64,000 nucleotides of DNA from Sclerotiophoma versabilis (lineage: Eukaryota > Ascomycota > Dothideomycetes > Pleosporales > Didymellaceae), in the NCBI GenBank assembly GCA_012274445.1, contig JAAROD010000049.1, positions 1,612,001-1,676,000 of the forward strand. Reading direction: 5' to 3'. A model generated the notes under the pieces. The model had not been told where the DNA came from. It saw only the letters and a list, made by a program, of their open reading frames with translations, and made no database searches. Numbering within the stretch: the stretch's first letter is position 1; the number at the start of each line of letters is the position of its first letter. Positions 35,108 to 46,228 of this stretch are shown here, in pieces. The position numbers were made by a program, and so were the translations under genes.

Positions 35108-37009
35108 GTAGTACGCTTTTACTAAGACTATACTAAAACTAGCTCTACTATAGCCTATAATAACCTACTTTAGCACTATATAGGGCAGAATAACCTATAA
35201 TATTACTTAGAAACCTATTCTACTTTATTCTTATATATTTATATATTATACCTAGTTACTCTATACTATCTATAGTATTATTAGAAGAACTTAGCCCCTT
35301 TAGCGTGTACTCTCTTCTTCTACTTCTTACTATTACTATACGCTCTAAACTTCTTAAGAGTAGTTATCTACTAGCTCTTCTTAACTATAAGAGTTTCTTC
35401 TACTTTAACTTACTTTTTTTCTATATAATTTTTAGTATAAAGTAGCCTTATTTACTACTTAAAGCTTAGTAATTTTCTATTATACTAATACTAGCTTATA
35501 TATAATTATTACTACTCTTTTTAAGACCTTTTTAAATACCTTAACTATAGAAATAGATAAGCTATCTATATACCTTTAAATTTTTATTTTTATAAGTATT
35601 AATTATAACCTAAGTTCTAGAGTATTACTAAAGGTCTATAACTACTAGAGCGTGTTATTAATAAGAAGTTATAGTAATAGAGTGTGCAGCTTTATATTAA
35701 GAGTTAATATAACCTTTTCTAGGTTAAATAGAACTAGTCTAGCTTCTTAGAACTCTTCTAAAATATTACTAGAAGTAAATAAAGCCTTAAAGGCTGCTAT
35801 AAAGTATAGTAGAAACCTAAGCTTTATAATCTAGTTAACCTAGTTATAAATAAGGTTTTTAGCTTAGTACCTATACGCCTTCTTTAAAGAAGTAAAATAA
35901 CCTATATTAAGAGGCTATAGAAGGTATAATAAGTAAGAAAGTATATAGATAGTAATACTCTTATTATTCTTATAGTATTACTAGAACTAAAGTAAGTTAT
36001 AGCTCTTATAGCTATTAATAACTAGTAGATAATAGGTACTAATAGTATACTTCTTTATATACTTATTAAAGTACTATAGCTAGTCTAAACTAAGCTTTTT
36101 AGTAGTTTAGCTATTATTAGAAACTCTAATTATCTAATTCTATAGTAAGTTCTTCTTCTTATACTAAGAAGAGAGGTAGTAGTATACCTAAAAGATAATA
36201 AAAAATTAAATATCCTAGCTTAACCTTTAGTATTAATACTTTATATAACTATTATCTACTCTTTATAATAGGCTAATCTCTAAGTATATAGAACTATATA
36301 CTAAACTAGTTATATAATTATAGAAGTATAGCTTAGTACCTTACTATATCTTATATAAAAAGAGATAAAGTCTTTTCTTTTCTCTATCTTTCTACTTCTA
36401 TAGTATAGAATAAATATATACTTATTAGAAGGCTACTTTAACTCTTAATACTTTCTATTACCTAGCTAGACTATCTTTAGCTATTCTTATTACTTTAAAG
36501 CTATAATAACTACCTTTATTAATATAATACCTATTATAAAGGTAGCTCTATTAAAGTTATAGGTATTATTATTCTAGATACTATACTTAGCTTTAATATT
36601 AGCTACTAGGCTAATCTATTTCTAAATTACTTTAGAGTTCTTATAGAGAGCTCTTTTAAAGTTATACTTTTAATTAAACTTTACTATAAGCTTTAGTTAG
36701 TGCTTAATAAAAGTACTAGACTAGTTTAGGCTAATATAGCCTAAACTATACTTAGTATATAAAGAATTAGCTATATTAGCTATAGCTATATACCTTAGAG
36801 AAAACTCTTATATAACTAGCTTAAGTATATACTTAATAATTACTTACTTCTTAGTATTAGTTAGATTCTAAAAGTTAGCTATAGTATTAGTATATAAAGG
36901 TTATCTATTATATTATTTATATAATATAGTTTTAGAAACCTTATAAATAGCTATAGTATATTATAAAAAGAGCTTTATATTTCTTTTAAGAGCTTAAACT
37001 ATAAGCTAT
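35108..37009 (-). mobile_element. Fot1/pogo-like DNA transposon, RIP-degraded, copy B (inverted to copy A)
   Basis: Its reverse complement follows copy A segment by segment: the 3' part near 35110-35260 mirrors about 34260-34410, and 36590-36660 mirrors about 33070-33140. The transposase start region (about 36930-37005) mirrors about 32715-32830. All are TpA-saturated and full of stops. Copy A, the solo LTR and copy B thus form an inverted pair. Copy B is cut at its 5' end by the old LTR at 37010 and carries a small insertion at 36265-36455. Confidence 0.6.
36265..36455 (-). repeat. About 190-bp dispersed repeat (MITE-like), copy 1
   Basis: This segment interrupts the pogo-like sequence (absent from copy A at the matching point near 33250) and recurs in opposite orientation at about 40668-40860. 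Both copies are RIP-mutated. Boundaries are approximate and no coding capacity is seen. Confidence 0.5.
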
Positions 37010-37504
37010 TATTAAACTTATACTTTTAAGTAAAGCTTATAAGTACTATTAATATTAGTTCTTAGAGAAGAGTACTAGTATAAAAGAATCTATAAGAGTT
37101 AAGTTATTACCTAGTAAAATACTATAATAATAGAGAGTAATAATAAGTAGTATAGAGTAGACTGTTTAGTGTAAGAGTTAGGTTAAGATTCTAAAGATAA
37201 ACTTAATTAACTAAGTTAAATATAATACTATAAGAGTAGTATTTCTACTTACTATATACTTACTAGAAGATAATACCTATTAATATATAACTAGAGTTAG
37301 TCTAGTAAAATATATAGTGTTACTTACTAATAAGTAATAATATATAATACTTATTTATAAGTAAGTTATATATATTATACTTATTAATAAGCATATTATA
37401 TAACTATATAAAGAGGTACTTTCTAATTCTACTTCTAGTTCTAGGTAAAGGCTCTAGTTAGTTACTTAATTACTGTGCTGCTTTATCTATAAAGGATTGT
37501 AATA
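37010..37504 (-). mobile_element. Old gypsy-family LTR, RIP-mutated
   Basis: 495 bp that align along their whole length with the clean LTR at 34604-35102, with C-to-T and G-to-A changes throughout (for example the clean GCTCGTTGACGAGC dyads read ACTTACTAATAAGT). Flanking 5-mers do not match, so it may be one end of a larger, rearranged copy rather than a simple solo LTR. Confidence 0.8.
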
Positions 37505-37769
37505 ATACTTTACTAAAGGTTTTTATTATAATAACTATTATATATAGGTTTATAGCCTTATTTTAGTAATACCTGCAAAGGTAGTTAGGTGTGTAACTAG
37601 TAACTATGCACAGTAGATAGCTGCAGAGCGTTACTAGGAGAGTATTATGTCTTATTTAATAGCCTAGAGAGGAAGCTAAATGCCTGCCTTACTTAAGGGC
37701 TTTTTAATATTATTGCGTTAAGGCATAGTAGGTAGAGTAAAGCTTAGTATAGTCTTAGCAGACTTTAGG

Positions 37770-38151
37770 CTAGCAAATGAGTTCGGGGTACCTAGTGCTG
37801 GGTAGGGGTTGGGTAGAGGTCACACGGGCCACGGATATAGGTTGGGTAGAGGTAGCTCTAGTGTGGGTAGGGGTTTGGTTCGGGGTACCTAGACGGGTAG
37901 TACTGTAATAACTATCTATAATAACCTAAATATATCCTAGTATAATGTGTATATTTGAAGATATAATAACTAAGCTTACCTAACCCATGCCTACGCTAGA
38001 GCTACCCCTACTCAACCTATACCTACGCTAGAGGTACCCCTACCCAACCTTTACCTACTTAGCAGCTACTAGCGTAGGTAGGGATAGGGATTGGATAGGG
38101 GTAGGCACGTGACACTACCTAACCCCTACCTAACCCCTACCTATTTGCTAG
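37770..38151. repeat. Foldback repeat with GGGTAGGGGT / ACCCCTACCC arms
   Basis: CTAGCAAAT at 37770-37778 is answered by ATTTGCTAG at 38143-38151. Inward, the left arm repeats GGGTAGGGGTTGGGTAGAGG and the right arm repeats ACCCCTACCTA, ending in GGTCAC and GTGACAC respectively. It is much less RIP-damaged than its surroundings. Possibly a MITE; no coding sequence. Confidence 0.5.
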
Positions 38152-38502
38152 ACTAGCAAACGTAAGAAGCTCCGTTAGGTAAGCAGCTTGCTTGTACAGT
38201 ATATTAATTAGATTAAATATAATACTATAAGAGTAGAGATCTTCCTTGCTATGTTCTTAATTTAATATAATAGTTTACTAGGATTAATATAAGCTGCGTA
38301 AGCTTATTATATATAATCTACTAAGCCTACTAGCTAAGAAGTAAGCCTATTACGTAACCTGCAATAAATGTGCTGTAACTGTGCAGCACAGTTAGTAATT
38401 ACAGCAGCTATTCTGTTCCGGATACTAACTGTAACCATCTAGTTAGCTTAACATAAAGAGATTGTAACAGTTTAATACAATCTGCGTAAGAGATCTTAAA
38501 AC

Positions 38503-38681
38503 TAGAACAACTAGATCTTACCTCTAGCTAGAAGGTTTATAGCTAAGCGGGATAACTAGATATTATCTCTAGCTAGATAGTAAATAGCTGTGCGGAATAG
38601 CTAGAAATTAATCCTAGCAAGAGAATGTGATTGAGCGGAATGGCTAGATACTATTCCTAGCTAGAGAGCGGATAGCTATGC
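38503..38681. repeat. Imperfect tandem repeat, about 45-bp period, four units
   Basis: Units begin near 38503, 38547, 38592 and 38635. Each of the last three starts GCGGRATRRCTAGA and contains a CCTAGCTAGA-type core. It lies 260-440 bases upstream of the defensin-like start codon. It may be regulatory or simply a minisatellite. Confidence 0.6.
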
Positions 38682-38815
38682 TTACAGTTCACTTCAGGCT
38701 TAGTCTTAACACACAGTCATGCATAACTTTTACTAGGGTTAGAAAGGAGTTAGTCAACATTATGCACTTAAGCTACAGGTGGCTATTTACGGCCTTAGCT
38801 GCCCTAAGTAATTAG

Positions 38816-38824
38816 TATAAATAT
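38816..38824 (+). promoter_or_regulatory. TATA box of the defensin-like gene
   Basis: TATAAATAT lies 117 bases upstream of the start codon, at a normal distance for a fungal gene with a short leader, and is not disturbed by RIP-type changes. Confidence 0.5.
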
Positions 38825-38940
38825 GTACGTTCCCTGTGTTACACGCTTTAAATCTAAACAACCTTCTAAGTTAGCAGAAAAAACCCTTAAAGTTTTATAC
38901 TCGTCCAGGCTTCTTCTTAGTCTGAACATCTACATTTACA

Positions 38941-39251
38941 ATGAAATATACCCTCCTTGTTCCTCTATTCCTAGGCATTGCTGCTGCTGGACAACATTCA
39001 TCCCTAAGGAACGACGAAGCCGAAATACTAAAGCGATCATTATGTGTATTCGATATTGATTGCGGTGCACAGTGTACTCAGGCTGTAAGTATTTAATCGA
39101 TTCTAGCGGCGTAATAATATTGCAAGCTGCTTGCTTATGGTCACTCGGCTGATAAGGATGGTTATAGATGATAAACCTGGGTGGAAGGCCGGTCTGTCGC
39201 GACAACGGTTCATGCTGCTGTTGCACCGAACAGCGCAGTTGTAGTTGCTGA
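38941..39251 (+). CDS. Secreted cysteine-rich defensin-like peptide (CS-alpha-beta type candidate)
   Basis: Two exons, 38941-39084 and 39168-39251, with an 83-bp intron (GTAAGT...TTATAG, phase 0), give a 75-residue precursor. Layout: signal peptide (about residues 1-17), acidic/polar propeptide, Kex2-type Lys-Arg at 31-32, then a 43-residue mature part with ten Cys (35, 41, 45, 58, 64, 65, 66, 67, 73, 75). The first six can be read as C-x5-C-x3-C-x12-C-x5-C-x-C, the spacing of CS-alpha-beta defensins such as fungal plectasin-like peptides. A Gly-Gly precedes the fourth Cys, though without the exact G-x-C of the gamma-core. The Cys-rich tail is an extra. The acceptor at 39167 is the only one nearby that leads into this Cys-rich frame. 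The frame is open and lacks RIP damage although the gene sits inside a RIP island. Expected role: antimicrobial peptide or small secreted effector; function is inference. Confidence 0.6.
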
Positions 39252-39599
39252 AAACTTCAAGAATTCCTAGAGCCTAGGGTCAGCAATCTTCTGGTTGGAT
39301 CCTATTGTGTAGAGAATGACTGCTGAGTCTCTGCCATACGTCATAAATCAATCTTGTAGCTCCGCGATCAGATCTTAAGGATAGGTGGTGGCGCTGGCTT
39401 TGTGTTCGCCAGAACGTGCTAAACAACAAGTAACTAAGCTGCCTTTACCTATTCAGACAGGGCCTTTGTATCTGTAGCTACTTGTTTAAATTTAGTCCGC
39501 TTGCAATTAATGCTCTTTGCTGCTAAAGACCTAACGTGACCGGCAATTGAGTAAATCAGGCAATTAAGCCGATCACTAAATAATGCAACCTACCTCTGC

Positions 39600-40660
39600 A
39601 CAGATGTAACTCAACACTACAACTAGATGTAATAGTGCGCATTAGCTTAAGTTAACTGTCTATCTCTACTGCATCTCTGTTCCATGTGCACCTATTGTGC
39701 CCTGCCTCGCTGCACGTCCTACAGCGTTGAATTCCGCTTCTACTACCACCTGCTTTCCTACTCTCTTCACGCCTATCCTTATTAGCTACTGCCTCTGCCT
39801 CTCTTTAAGCAATCAACTCCTCTGTCTCTGCCTGCAAAAGGGTGCCTCCTCTCTAAATTTGCTTTCTTTTGCGCTTTTTACGTTCAGAAGCAGCCTTATT
39901 AGCTACCTTAAGGTTAGCTATTCTTAACGCTATAAGCACCTGGGAATGCACTATTATAGAAGCTCCTATTCTAAGCTGCTGTACCATCTTAAAAACTACA
40001 ACAGGTAAGGAGCTGGTAAGTACTCGAATCCTATCTAAGAGCAAGGTTAATTAAGCGTCTGTCTCTATTATGTTGCTTGGTGTTTTAGGTTGCTAAGGGG
40101 CAGGCCCTAATAAAGGCGGTGTTAGTGTGTAAGGCTTAACTTTAAGCTTTAACAGCATTACCTCTAGGTTATCTAGAACTATACTAGTTACTCTAAAGCT
40201 TAATCTAATATTACTTAATAATAAGGCCCTATTATATACCTACTAAAAATAAGAAAGAAAGGCCTTTTTATTAATAAAATTAATATAGCTATCTACTAAG
40301 ACTTTAATTCTTTTCTTATATACCTACTTTAAAGAGGTAAAATAGTCTATATTAAGTAGCTAAAGAATATAGAATATATTTAGAAGTATAAAGAGAGTAA
40401 AAATCTTATTCTTCTTATATAGAATTTATAAAGTAAGTAACTTATAGCTTTTATAGCTCTTAGAAATAAGTAGCTAGTAGCTACTTACTATCTAGGCCTC
40501 TATATAGTAGATAAAGTACTAGAGCTAGTTAAGACTAACCTTATTTATTATTTAGCTATTATTAAAAATACCTATTCTTTAGTTCTAAGAGTAATATTAC
40601 TAGTCTTAATTATAGTTCTTTACTTTAAAGATAAAGAAAGGTAGATTTATTTACTCTAAA
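39600..40660 (-). mobile_element. Fot1/pogo-like DNA transposon, copy C (C-terminal part of transposase, partly RIP-mutated)
   Basis: On the minus strand, 40044-39853 is an open frame ending in ANKAASERKKRKRK, the basic tail typical of pogo/Fot1 transposases. It continues below 39853 with glutamine codons turned into TAG and TAA. From about 40130 to 40650 the sequence parallels copy B (about 35700-36150) and is heavily TpA-rich. Mutation is light at the 39.6-40.1 kb side and heavy above it, so the RIP boundary falls inside the element. Confidence 0.6.
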
Positions 40661-40667
40661 GTAATAA

Positions 40668-40860
40668 TACTATTAAGAGTTAAAGTAGCCTTCTAATAAG
40701 TATATATTTATTCTATACTATAAAAGTAGAAAAATAGAAAAGAAAAAAGACTTTATCTCTTCTTATATAAGATAGAGTAAGGTACTAAGCTATACCTTAT
40801 AATTATATACGTAGATTTAGTATATAGTTTTATATACTTAGAGCGTAGCCTATTATAATA
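40668..40860 (+). repeat. About 190-bp dispersed repeat (MITE-like), copy 2
   Basis: Inverted relative to the copy at 36265-36455. For example AAGAGTTAAAGTAGCCTTCT here answers AGAAGGCTACTTTAACTCTT there, and the order of all landmarks is reversed. Boundaries are approximate. Confidence 0.5.
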
Positions 40861-43532
40861 CTTTTTTTCTTTTCTTTAATATATTTGCCTATATATAGAA
40901 CTAGTATAGTAATATAATAGTAAGATAGTTACCTATAGACTACTCTTCTAAAATAAGGTATAGTATCTAAATTAGGAAATTAAGGTTTTATTATTAAGCT
41001 ATAATTTTATTATATATATACTTCTTTACTTATACTTATACTACTCTAGCTAATTATAAACTATTTATATATAGCTTTTATACTAGTAATAGTTCTAATT
41101 AGTTATATTACCTTATTCTATAACTTAACTTATAATTACTCTTCTATATAGTAACTATTAGTCTATTTACTTTACTTTAAGGTCTTTATAGCCTTAGTAA
41201 AGATATATAGGTCTAAGTTTCTTATATAAACTATATATACTCTTTTTTAAAAGCTTTTTTCTTTCTTTACTTTATACTTAACTTATTAATTATTTTATAA
41301 GTTTTATATACTTTTCTAGAAGTCTTTTTCTTTAATAATCTTCTACTTCTATATATTATTATATCTACTTCTACTTATAGTATATAGAGTTCTAGTAGCT
41401 AGCTAGGTAGTAGCCTTAACTATCTTTAAGATTCTACTAGTAGCTCTGTAAACAGCACTTACTCTACTACTTTTAACTACTTTATTAATATTACTTACTA
41501 GCTTATTACTTAAATAACTACTAGAAGTAGTTTTCTAGTTAATATTAATATTTCTTAAAGTTCTACTAAGTTTAACTAGTACTATACTATATAGTATAGC
41601 TATTACTAATAAGCTCTACTAGGTTCTTATATTTACTCTTATATAGTACTCTTTTTTTTTATAGTCTTTTTCTTTACTAATACTCTATATAGATTAATAT
41701 CTATTATATTACTAACTAATTTCTTTACTTTTATAACTAGTTTCTATATAATACTATTTTTAGTTCTAAAGTTTATTAATTACTTCTCTATTATTACTTA
41801 TATAACTATTTATACTTACTAGCTACTTACCTAGTACCTCTTCTACTTTAAGGCCTTTATTATTTACTTCTATAGTACTATTAACCTTACTAGTTATACT
41901 AATAACTATACTACTACTATTTAAGGTAAGAAGATATTTATTACTTTTCTTAGCTAAATATCTATTACTAAGTAGTAGAATAGAGCCTACTCTAACTATA
42001 TATAAAGTAATAGTAGCACTTATTACTACTTTACTAACTTTTATATAGGTACTTTATCTAAGTCTACTAATAGTACTTTTAGTACCTTTAGTTATTCTAG
42101 TAGATAGGCTATTATAACCTTTATAGAGAAGAGATACTTTAGTAATACTAAGTAAGATCTTAGTAGTATATATAGTCTTTCTATATAGTTACTATTTATA
42201 GTATAAGTAAGGTTCTTCTTTTAATCTCTAGCTAGTTTTCTTATAGATAGCTATATATCTTTTATATAAGCTATCTAACTTCTATAGGCTTTAGTATTAA
42301 TAATATTTACTCTTAGCTTTTAAGTTAGAGCTTTATAACCTATTTAATTAACTTAATATTATAGTTAAATATTCTATATATATTTATTAATAATACTTTT
42401 AATTATATATTCTAGATATTTCTCTTAGTCTTTATATTATATAATAACTACTTCTAGTACTTAACTATTATATTATAAGAGTAGTAGGTTAGTTATAGTA
42501 GGCTATAGTAAATTAATATAATAAAACTTAGTTTACTATAGAATATTAAATTTTATATTATAAAGGTCTTATATATAGGCTACTTATAACTTTCTATTTT
42601 TTAAGTTTAGGTTCTTACTAGATTTATTAGTCTAAATATTTCTTAGGTTTAGCTAAACCTAGTTTCTAACTTAGTATTTAGGTACTAGCTATCTTATATA
42701 GTTAGCCTAAGCTTTCTACTATTATTAAAAGTATATTAGTACTAAGACTATCTAATCTACTACTTAGTATAAGGTTTATATAATTATTTTAGCCTACTTC
42801 TTTAAATCTATTATATATTTTATAAGGTTACTTTTAGCTAGGCTCTTTAGTAGATCTAGAAAGAATAGTATATTCTTAAACTTATATTAAAGAAATAAAA
42901 GTAAAACTCTAGTTATTAAGCTTATATAGGTATAAAGTATTAGTTCTAGTATTAAAGTAAGTATAGCCTAGTTATCTTATACTTAGTTTATATATATATA
43001 TACTACTACTATAATATTACTATTAGCTATTTTAGTAAGTTTTATTTATAAGTAGAATATAGTAAAAAGGTTTCTTTATATACCTAGAAGTTTATATACT
43101 CTTTTCTAGAGTTTACTAATAAACTAGGTACTTTTATATAATAAAAATATTTTTTAAAGTTTATATAACTAGTATACTTCTTATATAAATATTAAAGTAA
43201 TATTATTTATATTAATCTTTTCTAAAGAAACTAAGGTTATACTCTTACTTAGTTAGTCTTTTATATCTATAAGGTTTATATAGCCTAAGAAAAGTAGAAG
43301 ACCTATAATAAAGTTAATAGTAAGGTGTTACTATATATAGCTTAGTACTAGTAATAGTTATAAGTAGCTATATTTCTTAATTCTTTAAAAGTTACTTTAT
43401 TAGTAGATATTATAATTCTATATAAAATAGTAGTTATCTTTACTTATCTCTACTTAGTATAATATTCTTATATTTATATAGTATATTTCTTCTCTTCTAG
43501 AGTATTATATCTAGATAGTAAGGTATACTTAC
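40861..43532. other. RIP-saturated repeat DNA, family not recognised
   Basis: TpA-dominated, CpA-poor and without any open frame over 60 codons. I found no retained protein motif or match to the other elements of the island. It is presumably one or more old transposons. Confidence 0.55.
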
Positions 43533-46228
43533 TATTATATAATTAAGCTGCTTAGTTAGTTATATAAAGATTAATTAGCTTAGAAAATTAGCTATAAGCT
43601 GCTTTAGAGCTAACTAGAATCTTATTATATTAGTATAATAGTAATAAGCAACCTTAATAGTAAGTAGAAGCTTATTTTAGATAAGTTATATAGCCTATAT
43701 AGATTTTCTATATATATAATAGATAGCTTTTATTTAATCTTAGATAGGTACTAATTAAATACTATTAATTACCTAAGTATAGTTCTTTAAGCTTAATTAT
43801 AGTTATAAGCCTAGCTTCTTAAGAGTAGTAGATCTCTCTATATACTTAGCTAAATAGAGCTTATTAAATATTACTTAACTACTCTAATTAAACTTAAATT
43901 CTTAGTAACTATAAATTACTACTATAGGTAAGTATTAAAGTTATACTTTAGTTAAAGACTATAAGTACTAATTCTGTTAGTTCTTAGGTATAAATATTGC
44001 GCAGTAGATTAGGTTAGGTTATTACCTAGTAAAACACTATAATAATAGAGGTAATAATAAGTAGTATAGAGTAAACTATCTAGCTTAAGAGTTAAGTTAA
44101 GATTCTAAAGATAAACGTAATTAATAAGGTTAAACACAGACTATAAGAGTTATGTTTCTACTAACTATATACTTACTAAGAGATAATACTTACTAATAAG
44201 TAACTAGAGTTAGTCTAATAAAATATATAGTATTACTTATTAATAAGTAGTAATATATAATACTTACTAATAAGTAAGTTATATATATTATACTTATTAA
44301 TAAGTATATTACGTAACTATATAAAGAAAGATTCTTTCTAGCTCTACGTCTAGCTTATAGGTAAGAGCTGTAGTTAGATACTTAATTACTATACTACTTT
44401 TTTCTATATAGAATTATAATAGTAAGCTAGTTAACTATAGCTTATAACCTTAATTAACTATCTCTATAGGTAGCTTTTAACTAAAGTTTTAAACTAACTA
44501 GCTTAATTAGTATATATAGCTTATATAGTATACTAAGCTATATAATATATAGAATCTAGTTAACCTAGATACTTTAGATACTTCTAGTATATATAAAAGA
44601 GCTTCTTAGCTACTACTAGGTAGCTTAAAGAATTCTTATAGAGCTTCTTAATAACTAGTAGATAGCTTAATACTTAATAAAAGGCTTTTAGTATACTTAA
44701 CCTAAAATTCATTTATTTAGCTAATTAATATATATTATTAAGCTTAAAGAACTATATTTAGGTAATTAAAAGTATTTAATTAGTACCTATCTAAAATTAG
44801 ATAAAAGCTATCTATTATATTTATAAGAAATCTATATAGGCTATATAACTTATTTAAAGTAAGCTTCTACTTACTATTAAAGTTGCTTATTACTATTATA
44901 CTAATAAAATAAGCTTCTAGTTAGCTCTAGAGCAGCTTATAGCTAATTCTTTAGGCTAATTAATCTTTATATAACTAACTAAGTAGCTTAATTATATAAT
45001 AATATATATATACCTTATAGTACTTTAACTTTATTAAGTACTAAACTATATAACTAGAAGCTTACTAAGTATAAGATTAAATTAAGTAAGTAGGTAGCTA
45101 GAGCTAAGTACCTTTAAAAGCTATAGAACTAGGTTAATACTACTATATCTCTATTAATTATATTACTAGTAATAGTATAGCTTATTTTAGGTAATAGTAT
45201 AACTCTATAATTACTTATCTAGGCTCTAAGAGAAAAGCTTACTTCTACTTTACTTAGTACTAAGAACTAAGTATAAGCTAAGTATAAAGCTTACTTTAGA
45301 GCTACTAAGTAGAAATAAGCTACTTTATAAAACTAGTACTAAAAGTAGTTATACCTTTATATAAAAGCTAAAGCTTATAAGCTTATAGAAGTTAAAGAGA
45401 AGCTTACTATCTAAGACTTTTTAGATATATTAAGCTATAAAATTACTTCTAAATAGGACTATACTATATACTAAAGAATTATCTTAAATACTATTCTAGA
45501 GCTTAAAATACTTACTTTAGACTAAGTAAGTAGGGTCTTTAGTAGCCTAATATATAAGTATATAATAAAAGTAGAAAAGAATACCTCTAGTATATTTACT
45601 ACCTTTAGTAACTACTTAGATATTACCTAATATACTTCTACTAGTAACTCTAGCTACTTAGCTATAGGTAATAGCTATAAATACTCTTATAAGAAGAAAG
45701 AGAATACCTATAGGTAGAAGGTAAATAAATACTAAGTACTAGAAACTATAGTAAAAGGCTTATCTATACCTTCTTACTATCTTAAGAAATTATACTACTA
45801 GAATATACTTAAGAAGCTTAACTTTAATAACTTTAAGAACCTAAAGAGGTTAATTAAGTAACTTAGCTAGTACTTAAAAGCTCTTTATAGTATTATAGTA
45901 GGCAGTATACTTTAACTTATAAGTAGAGTACCTAAAGCTAAGTTCTTAGGTAATATCTAAGTAGCTCTTATTAACCTAAAGAAAATAATAAAACTTCTAT
46001 TAAGCTTAGAAGTAGAGAAGAAGCTAGAAGTCTATAACCTTATAGATTTTAACACCTATTCTCTATTAGAAAGAATAATTTTAAATAATAGAGCTACTAC
46101 TTACCTAGTTAATAGTATAAATAGGCTTATACCTAGCACCTTTATACTAGCTACCTTAATAGATACTATAAAAGTAAGTATCTAAGTATTCTCTAATATA
46201 GGCTAAGAAGCTTATTTATTTAAGAATA
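43533..46228 (+). mobile_element. Ty1/copia element 1a, RIP-degraded, 5' part
   Basis: The left-end sequence (AATTAAGCTGCTTAGTTAG...) and the following gag-like region match 53783 to about 55700 step by step. It is interrupted first by the solo gypsy LTR at 43933-44421 and then cut off at 46229 by copia element 2. No intact frame remains. Confidence 0.65.
43933..44421 (-). mobile_element. Old solo gypsy-family LTR inside copia element 1a, RIP-mutated
   Basis: 489 bp aligning with the clean 499-bp LTR. It is flanked by perfect 5-base repeats GTAAG (43928-43932 and 44422-44426). The uninterrupted target is seen in the sister copia element near 54170-54185, where a single GTAAG joins the same flanks. 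This proves both the insertion and its borders. Confidence 0.9.

Noticed and set aside
39697..39927. 76-codon plus-strand frame, Leu/Ser/Cys-rich
   Set aside because: It is the antisense of the pogo-like transposase tail of copy C.
37010..44421. The two old gypsy LTRs taken as the two ends of one 7.4-kb element
   Set aside because: The right one has its own perfect GTAAG duplication inside copia 1a, so it is an independent solo LTR.
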